From Archangium_A sp035910535 (GTDB lineage: Bacteria > Myxococcota > Myxococcia > Myxococcales > Myxococcaceae), in contig JAMHXF010000063.1 in NCBI GenBank assembly GCA_035910535.1, positions 1-64,000 of the forward strand: a stretch of 64,000 bases of DNA, in the 5' to 3' direction. The translations under genes and the position numbers were made by a program. This document shows positions 58,558-64,000 of the stretch, in pieces. The notes under the pieces are model-generated. The model made no database searches. It was not told where the DNA came from and saw only the letters and a program-made list of their open reading frames with translations. Each line of letters starts with the position of its first letter. The stretch's first letter is position 1.

Positions 58558-61500
58558 AACGCAGCGGAAGCTGACGTTGAATTGCCGCACCGAGGGGTCT
58601 ATCACCACCACCTCCGAGAGGCCCCACAGCTTCAACGGCGACATCGCGCCATCGCCCAGGTAGACGCGAAGCCCGGGGAACTCGGGAAACGGCGACAACG
58701 TACTGCTCCACTCGCACGCGTTGCCGCCGAGGTCGCGAACACCATACGGGCTCACGTCGCGAGGAGACGTGCCGACGGTCATCAACCGCTTCGACGGCTT
58801 TTCCCACTTGGAGTTCACACCCTCGCTCGAATCGTCGCCCCACGGAGTCATGCGGTGGGGCGACGGGTTCGGCACGGTCTGCGCGTCGTCGAGCCACACG
58901 CCGCCGCGCGCCGCCTTCTGCCACTCGTCGGCGCTCGGGAGCCGCCGCCCGAGAAAGCCGCACAGCCGCTGCGCGTCGCGCGCCGTGACCCACGTGGTGG
59001 GAATACCGGGCTCCGCTCCGCCCATCACGGCCGGTGGCAAGCGCGGCGGCTCGCCGGTACGCGGGTCGCGAAAGTGCATCGCGGTCAGCTCGACCGGAAA
59101 CTCGGTCGAGTCGATGCGGTAGCGAGGCAGCGTGATCTCCTTCTGCTCGCCGACCTTCCACGTTCTGTAGAAGGGCCCGGCCGGAATTTCGACCTGGCCC
59201 GCGCGCGTGGCGCGGCACGTCGGTACGGGAATGCGCACCACGCTCGAATCTCCGCGCTCGGCGAAGCCCGGCAACGACTCGAGCGCGTACCAGCTGGGCC
59301 CACACTTCTCGCCTGTGCGACCGCGACCTTCGAAGCGGAAGACGACGGCGCCAGCACGCGCTTCGACCACTTCGTGCAACGTGCCATCTGCCTCGACACG
59401 CCGCGCTGAGCGCATGAGCCCGAGCGCGGAGATGGGCGCTCCGCCGTGCTGCTCGGGGTCTTTCGATGGCGCCAGCAACTGCCAGTTGAGCGACGCGAGT
59501 TCTTCCGCGTTGACCGGCACCGGCACGCGACGCTCTGCGTCCCAATCAAAAGGCTCGAGCACGAGCTCGAAGCGACCGATGTCACCGGCGGCGAGCCGAA
59601 TCTGCGCCTGCTGCGCGATGGCCTGTCGCTCTTTTTCGCGAAACGCGAGCGCCGCGATGCCCGAAACGATGGCCACCAGAGAAACGACCACGAACGCGGT
59701 GCTGAAGATGACGCGACGTCGACGCGCGAGCTGCGCCTGCCGCGCGCGCCCCGCCGCGAGGAATGAACTGGCGAGCCCGGTGAGCGAGAGGTTCGAGTGC
59801 TGAACTCGTCGCAACGTCTCGGTCAGCGCGTCGTCCGTCCACGTCTCGTCGGCGCGGCGGCCGCGGCGCTCCCACAGCACGGCGGCCTGCTCGATTTCAT
59901 GCGCCAGCGTTCGCGCGTCGTGGCTGTCAGCCAACCAGCGCGCGAGCTGCGGCCACGCCGTCACCAGCGATTCGTGGGCGAGCTCAATCATCGCCTCGCC
60001 GGTGTCTTCGTGTTGATCAGCCACGAGCAAGCGCTCGCGCAACAAACGATCGAGCGCGCTCGAGGCCTCTGGCGCGAGCCCCGAGAGTACTTCGTCGCGC
60101 GTGCGCGGGCGCCGCGTGCCGTCGGCGTTGACGAGCCGAAGCATCAACGAGCGCACCAACTTCCGCTCCTCGGGCTGCAGCTCCTCCAGCAGACCTTGCG
60201 CATGCGCGGCGAGCGCACCGACGGCGCCACCGATGGTGTCGTACTCGCGCTGCAACACGAGTCGGCGCGCGGTGTCGCGACGTTCCCACAGCGCCTGACA
60301 CGCGAACTGCAGCAGCGGCAGCGCGTTGCTCTGGCCGTCGAGCTCACTGGCGATGCGCAGCGGCAACCCGGCAGCGTCACACGCATGCGCGACCCGTCGA
60401 AGCGGCGCCTCAATCGCCTCCACCAGCGCGGCGCGACCCAGCGGCCGAAGCACGAAGAGCGACTCGAGCGCAGCCCCCAGCTCGGGTGTCGCGGCGAACG
60501 CCGGCAGAAAGTCGGCGCGCAGCGTGAACACCAGCCGCCAGGGCTCATCAACCGACGCGGCCAGGGCGAGCGCCTGCAACACCGCCACGCGCGTCTCGAC
60601 GTCGCCGAGCGTCACCAGCTCTTCGAACTGGTCGATGACCAACAGCACCTGCTTCGCGCCCACCGCCACTGCGCGCAACGCGGTGACGAGGCCGCCGGGC
60701 CCGCGCGTCAGCGTCTCGACGTCGCACTGCAGCGCTGCGGCGAGGCTCACCCACGGGCGACGACCGGGGCGCAGCGTGCGCACCTCCCACGCGCCACGCT
60801 CGCGCAGCCGAGGCAACACACCCGCGAAGACGAAAGAGCTCTTGCCGACACCCGACGGCCCGACGACAGGCAAGACCGCCGTGGTGCGCAGTCGTTCGAG
60901 CGCGGCGTCGATGTCTGCCGTGCGGCCATGAAAGTCGACGGCGTCGCGCTCCGAGAAAGCCTCGAGGCCACGAAACGGAGAGCGCGCCTCATCGGCCTGC
61001 GCCCCGGTGAGCAATCGCTCGAGCCGCGCGACGACGGTGCTCGCTTCAGGTCGTTCATCGGGGTGGAGCCGCAGGCACTCCGCGACGAGCGCCGCGCACG
61101 GCGACGCCCTCACCTTCGGGCCCAACGTCAGCTCAGTCTCGGAGTACGCGAGCTGGGCGAGCTCATGATCGCCCCACGGCCGATGGCCTTCGATCAACTC
61201 GTAGAGCAGCACGCCGAGCGCCCAGACGTCCATCGCGGGGCCGGGCGCCGAACCCGACCAGCGCTCCGGGGCCATGTACGCCGGCGTACCCGACGCGGCC
61301 GCGGCGTCAGCGCCCACCAAGCGCGAGAGCCCGAAGTCGACGACGCGAAGTCGGCCATCGCGCGGAATGATGACGTTTTCAGGCTTGAGGTCTGCGTGCA
61401 CCACGCCGTTCTTGTGCGCTTCAGCCAGCGCCTCACCGATGGCGCGACACGCCCGAAACGCCTCGGGCATCGCGAGTGGTTGAAAGTCGAGCCGCTCCCG

Positions 61501-61815
61501 CAACGTGGGCCCGTCGACGTACTCGAGCGCGAGGTACGGACGCCCCGCGAACACGCCCGCCGCGTACACGGTGACGATGTGCGGGTGGTTGAAGCGCGCG
61601 GTGGTGCGGGCCTCGTCTTGAAAGCGCTGCAGGCCGCGCTCGCTCAACATCGCGCCACGAATGAACTTGAGCGCCAGCCGCCGCCCGAGCCGCTCGTCGA
61701 CCGCGAGGAAGACGGTGCCCATCGAGCCTTCGCCCACCAGCCGCGTCAAACGGAAGCCGTTGACGACCACGCCCGGCGCCAAAACGTCCTGTGTCACCCC
61801 ATCGCCCGGACCCAT
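58549..61815 (-). CDS. Ser/Thr kinase-STAND NTPase-formylglycine-generating-enzyme-like fusion
   Basis: The 1088-residue protein has three parts. A Hanks-type kinase (about 20-270) has GEGSMG (28-33), Lys50, DFG (160-162) and APE (182-184); its catalytic loop reads HADLKPEN (140-147) in place of HRDLKPEN. A STAND/nSTAND-type ATPase (about 280-680) has Walker A GPSGVGKS (319-326) and Walker B LLVIDQFEE (391-399). A membrane segment (about 702-725, VIFSTAFVVVSLVAIVSG) leads to a periplasmic C-terminal FGE/SUMF1-like domain (about 850-1088) with WVTARDAQRLCGFLGRRLPS and GGNACEWSS. It is the second gene of the kinase operon, 4 bp after the PEGA kinase. Confidence 0.88.
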   Translation of the reverse strand: MGPGDGVTQDVLAPGVVVNGFRLTRLVGEGSMGTVFLAVDERLGRRLALKFIRGAMLSERGLQRFQDEARTTARFNHPHIVTVYAAGVFAGRPYLALEYVDGPTLRERLDFQPLAMPEAFRACRAIGEALAEAHKNGVVHADLKPENVIIPRDGRLRVVDFGLSRLVGADAAAASGTPAYMAPERWSGSAPGPAMDVWALGVLLYELIEGHRPWGDHELAQLAYSETELTLGPKVRASPCAALVAECLRLHPDERPEASTVVARLERLLTGAQADEARSPFRGLEAFSERDAVDFHGRTADIDAALERLRTTAVLPVVGPSGVGKSSFVFAGVLPRLRERGAWEVRTLRPGRRPWVSLAAALQCDVETLTRGPGGLVTALRAVAVGAKQVLLVIDQFEELVTLGDVETRVAVLQALALAASVDEPWRLVFTLRADFLPAFAATPELGAALESLFVLRPLGRAALVEAIEAPLRRVAHACDAAGLPLRIASELDGQSNALPLLQFACQALWERRDTARRLVLQREYDTIGGAVGALAAHAQGLLEELQPEERKLVRSLMLRLVNADGTRRPRTRDEVLSGLAPEASSALDRLLRERLLVADQHEDTGEAMIELAHESLVTAWPQLARWLADSHDARTLAHEIEQAAVLWERRGRRADETWTDDALTETLRRVQHSNLSLTGLASSFLAAGRARQAQLARRRRVIFSTAFVVVSLVAIVSGIAALAFREKERQAIAQQAQIRLAAGDIGRFELVLEPFDWDAERRVPVPVNAEELASLNWQLLAPSKDPEQHGGAPISALGLMRSARRVEADGTLHEVVEARAGAVVFRFEGRGRTGEKCGPSWYALESLPGFAERGDSSVVRIPVPTCRATRAGQVEIPAGPFYRTWKVGEQKEITLPRYRIDSTEFPVELTAMHFRDPRTGEPPRLPPAVMGGAEPGIPTTWVTARDAQRLCGFLGRRLPSADEWQKAARGGVWLDDAQTVPNPSPHRMTPWGDDSSEGVNSKWEKPSKRLMTVGTSPRDVSPYGVRDLGGNACEWSSTLSPFPEFPGLRVYLGDGAMSPLKLWGLSEVVVIDPSVRQFNVSFRCVSE

Positions 61816-61819
61816 GACA

Positions 61820-63868
61820 TCACTGCAGGAAGTTCACCTGAACCTTGGTGGTCGCGTTGGCTTCGACCCGCACCACGCGCGTCTGCGTCGGGTAGTCGGG
61901 GTTGGTGAACGTGCAGGAAAACTCCCCCGCCGGGAGTTGCTGGTCTGCGAACGGCGTCTGATCTTTGAAGCGCACTTGAGGGCACTCAACCACGGCCCAC
62001 GGCTTGACCACGAAACGAACCGTGCCCCGGCCCGCGACGACGGGCGGCTTCACTTCGACGGGGGGCTTCACGACGTTGGGTTGCTTCAGCTTCGTAGGCA
62101 CCAGCGTGTAGCGATGCGGCGCAGCGCCGTCCTTCACTTCGAAACGATCTTCGAGGTCTGAAAAACCAGCGAGGTGCAGTTCGGCCGTCAACAGCGTGCT
62201 GGTCTCGAAGTCTGCAGAGAACGGCGTGGTGCCCACGGGCTGCCCGTTCAACGACAGCGCAGCACCAGGAGGCGTGCTCTCGAAGCGCACCGTCACCACG
62301 GTTCGCGCGATCACCTCGACGGGCTTCGCGGCCTCCGCAGGGTCGAGCGGCTCGAGCGTGACGAGCCCCAGGTTTTCCTGCACACCTTCACGGAAGCTGA
62401 CCTGCCGCTGCTGCGGCTTGAAGCCGTCTTTCTCGAACGTCAGCTGCGTGTCTCCAACCGCCACCACCACGCGCGAACAGGGCGTGGTGCACACCACGTT
62501 GCCGCCGCTCTTCACGGCCGCGCCCGCCGGTTCACTGACGACCTGAAGCAGCGCCTCACGGCTCGAGGCGTTCGACATGAAGGCCCAACCGGCGGCGCCC
62601 ACGGCGAGCAACGCCGCCACCGCGACGACGGCGAACACAGCGCCACCACGTTTGCGCTCGCCCTGCGTGGGCATGCTCGCTTCAGTCGGGTACTGCGCCT
62701 GCGGTGCGGGCCGTTGATCGAGCGCGCGCTCGAGGGCCTTGCGAGAATTGCTGCCGGTGCGGCCGGGCCCACGTTCGGCAGAAGTGACCTCGAGCTCGCG
62801 CTTCGGGCGCGCCTGCGACTGCGTGGCGCGCTTCGCCTTGCCGCGAAATTCTCCCGTCGGCGTGGCGCGGTCGGGAATCAGCTCTTCGCCGCGCGAGACG
62901 TCGGCCGTCTCGATGAGCAGCCGCCCTTCTTCCTGCTCGCGCGCCAGCCGCTCCCGGTAGACGTCGTGCATGAACTCCGCGAGCGCAGCGGAGCTCGAGG
63001 GCATCTTGTTGCTCAGCAGCCAGTGCTCGAGCGCCGCGCCGAGTTGCCGCGCTTCGCTGTAGCGATCTTCGCGGTTCTTCGTGAGCGCCTTCATCACGAT
63101 GGCGTCGAGGTCGATGGGCACGCGCGCGTGCACCTGCGAGGGCGGCGCGATCTGACACTCGCTGACCGCGTTGAGCGTTTGAATGTCGGTGGCGCGCTTG
63201 AAGAGCCGCGTGCCGGTGAGCAGCTCGTAGAGCACGACGCCGAGCGCGAAGATGTCGGTGCGACAGTCGATCTGCTGACCGCTCGCCTGCTCGGGCGACA
63301 TGTACGAGTACTTGCCCTTGAGCACGCCTGACCTGGTGACCGTGGCCTGATCTGCGGCCTTGGCGATGCCGAAGTCGACCACCTTCACGCCGCCCTCGAA
63401 GGACACGAGAATGTTCTGCGGCGAGATGTCGCGATGAACGATGTTGAGCGGCCGACCTGATTGATCAGGCTTCTTGTGCGCGTAGTCGAGGCCCGCAGCC
63501 GCATCGATGATCATGCGACAGATCAACGCGATGGGTATGGGCTTGCCCTCGCGCTCGGAGTGCTTCCACACGCGGCGCACGTCTTCGCCGTGAATGAACT
63601 CCATGGCGATGAAGTAGCTGTCGTCTTGCGCGCCGAGATCGAAGATCTGAACGATGTTCGGGTGGTTGAGCCGCGCGGCGATGCGCGCCTCGTCGAGGAA
63701 CATGGTGATGAAGTCATCGTTCTCGGCGAGGTGCGGAAGAATGCGCTTCACCACCAGCAACTTCTCGAAGCCCTCAGGCCCCACCTGACGCGCGAGATAG
63801 ATCTGCGCCATGCCGCCCACGGCGAGCTTCTTCAGCAGTTGGTAGCGGCCGTAGGTTTCGAGCGACAC
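61820..63868 (-). CDS. Membrane Ser/Thr protein kinase with PEGA-like repeats
   Basis: The 682-residue protein has a complete Hanks kinase domain (about 8-285): AVGGMAQIYLA, Lys41 in VVKRI, HRDISPQN (145-152), DFG (165-167) and SPEQASG. A charged 120-residue linker leads to a membrane segment (about 409-431, AVFAVVAVAALLAVGAAGWAF). Outside are two PEGA-type beta domains: LLQVVSEPAGAAVKSGGNVV and VRFESTPPGAALSLNGQPVG, with the P-x-G-A pattern. It should phosphorylate cytoplasmic proteins in response to an envelope signal. Start ATG at 63868. It is followed after 4 bp by the kinase-STAND-FGE gene. Confidence 0.92.
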   Translation of the reverse strand: MSLETYGRYQLLKKLAVGGMAQIYLARQVGPEGFEKLLVVKRILPHLAENDDFITMFLDEARIAARLNHPNIVQIFDLGAQDDSYFIAMEFIHGEDVRRVWKHSEREGKPIPIALICRMIIDAAAGLDYAHKKPDQSGRPLNIVHRDISPQNILVSFEGGVKVVDFGIAKAADQATVTRSGVLKGKYSYMSPEQASGQQIDCRTDIFALGVVLYELLTGTRLFKRATDIQTLNAVSECQIAPPSQVHARVPIDLDAIVMKALTKNREDRYSEARQLGAALEHWLLSNKMPSSSAALAEFMHDVYRERLAREQEEGRLLIETADVSRGEELIPDRATPTGEFRGKAKRATQSQARPKRELEVTSAERGPGRTGSNSRKALERALDQRPAPQAQYPTEASMPTQGERKRGGAVFAVVAVAALLAVGAAGWAFMSNASSREALLQVVSEPAGAAVKSGGNVVCTTPCSRVVVAVGDTQLTFEKDGFKPQQRQVSFREGVQENLGLVTLEPLDPAEAAKPVEVIARTVVTVRFESTPPGAALSLNGQPVGTTPFSADFETSTLLTAELHLAGFSDLEDRFEVKDGAAPHRYTLVPTKLKQPNVVKPPVEVKPPVVAGRGTVRFVVKPWAVVECPQVRFKDQTPFADQQLPAGEFSCTFTNPDYPTQTRVVRVEANATTKVQVNFLQ

Positions 63869-63928
63869 GACGAAGGAACCAGCATGCTAGGCCACCGGAG
63901 TGGTGGCGCAAACGCCTGAAACGACGGG

Positions 63929-64000
63929 TCACCGCTGTGTCACACGCCTGACTCGCTTCTCACGAGTTTCACGCATGAGCTGCTCGAGGTCGTCGAGCTT
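63929..64000 (-). CDS. C-terminal end of an unidentified gene, partial
   Basis: The last 72 bp of the window read on the minus strand as KLDDLEQLMRETREKRVRRV plus three residues and a TGA stop at 63929-63931. The charged helical end gives no family clue. It would be upstream of the PEGA kinase, 60 bp away, and may belong to the same transcript. Confidence 0.4.
   Translation of the reverse strand, partial: KLDDLEQLMRETREKRVRRVTQR

Noticed and set aside
59797..61908. 703-residue plus-strand frame opposite the kinase-STAND gene
   Set aside because: Low-complexity Arg/His/Gln-rich shadow of a gene with unmistakable kinase and Walker motifs.
1..64000. CRISPR arrays, tRNA or rRNA genes, transposases, prophage
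   Set aside because: No regularly spaced repeats, cloverleaf sequences, rRNA signature, IS ends or phage structural genes were seen by eye. A tRNAscan or repeat search could overturn this.

Overview
The window is GC-rich bacterial chromosome, densely packed and coding on both strands. GTG starts and 4-nt stop/start overlaps (ATGA, GTGA) are common. The gene content points to a predatory or fruiting myxobacterium-like organism (Myxococcota): two Ser/Thr kinases (one with PEGA-type repeats), a TIGR02266-like PilZ protein, a DUF4388 protein, a GAF-AAA+-Fis sigma-54 activator, many lipoproteins, an alkyl-DHAP-synthase-like ether-lipid enzyme and a complete system I cytochrome c maturation set. 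This assignment is inferred from gene families, not from a marker gene. No rRNA, tRNA, CRISPR array, insertion sequence or prophage was recognised.

Layout. 1-7 kb: a partial P1 peptidase, a propeller lipoprotein, then a minus-strand run with a duplicated D-Ala-D-Ala-ligase-like protein, an RDD protein, a DUF4177-like protein and a membrane protein. 7-14 kb: gamma-carbonic anhydrase, a MoxR/RavA-type AAA+ ATPase with its von Willebrand A partner and a coiled-coil protein, and a CAAX protease. 14-20.6 kb: a lipoprotein subtilase with a membrane C-terminus, a degenerate alpha/beta hydrolase, a lipoprotein with a strong terminator, and an rRNA methyltransferase/HAD/unknown operon. 20.7-27 kb: CorA, a hydrolase, a cysteine-rich lipoprotein, thiS-thiG-thiE, and a membrane/DUF4129/DUF4350 operon.

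28-42.5 kb: ccmABCDE and ccmFGHI, separated by an inserted five-gene membrane-lipid/glycan cassette (flippase, GMC oxidase, two SDRs, GT-C glycosyltransferase). 42.4-53.5 kb: an AGPS-like oxidase with a YkgJ-type protein, two related unknown proteins, CysQ, an aminotransferase, a glutaredoxin-like protein, DUF4388, an ABC-2 exporter, PilZ, an FG-GAP lipoprotein and TusA. 53.5-64 kb: a three-domain DsbA fusion ending in a textbook terminator, a sigma-54 activator unit preceded by a palindrome and followed by a DUF4347/caspase-like candidate and a lysine-rich protein, and, converging on it, a tandem kinase operon that includes a kinase-STAND-FGE fusion.

The most unusual items are the kinase-STAND-FGE fusion beside the possible caspase-like protein, the flippase carrying a GMC-oxidase helper region, the triple DsbA, the double Ddl-like enzyme, and the RavA/ViaA-like pair. 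Functions rest on motif recognition by eye; no database search was run.
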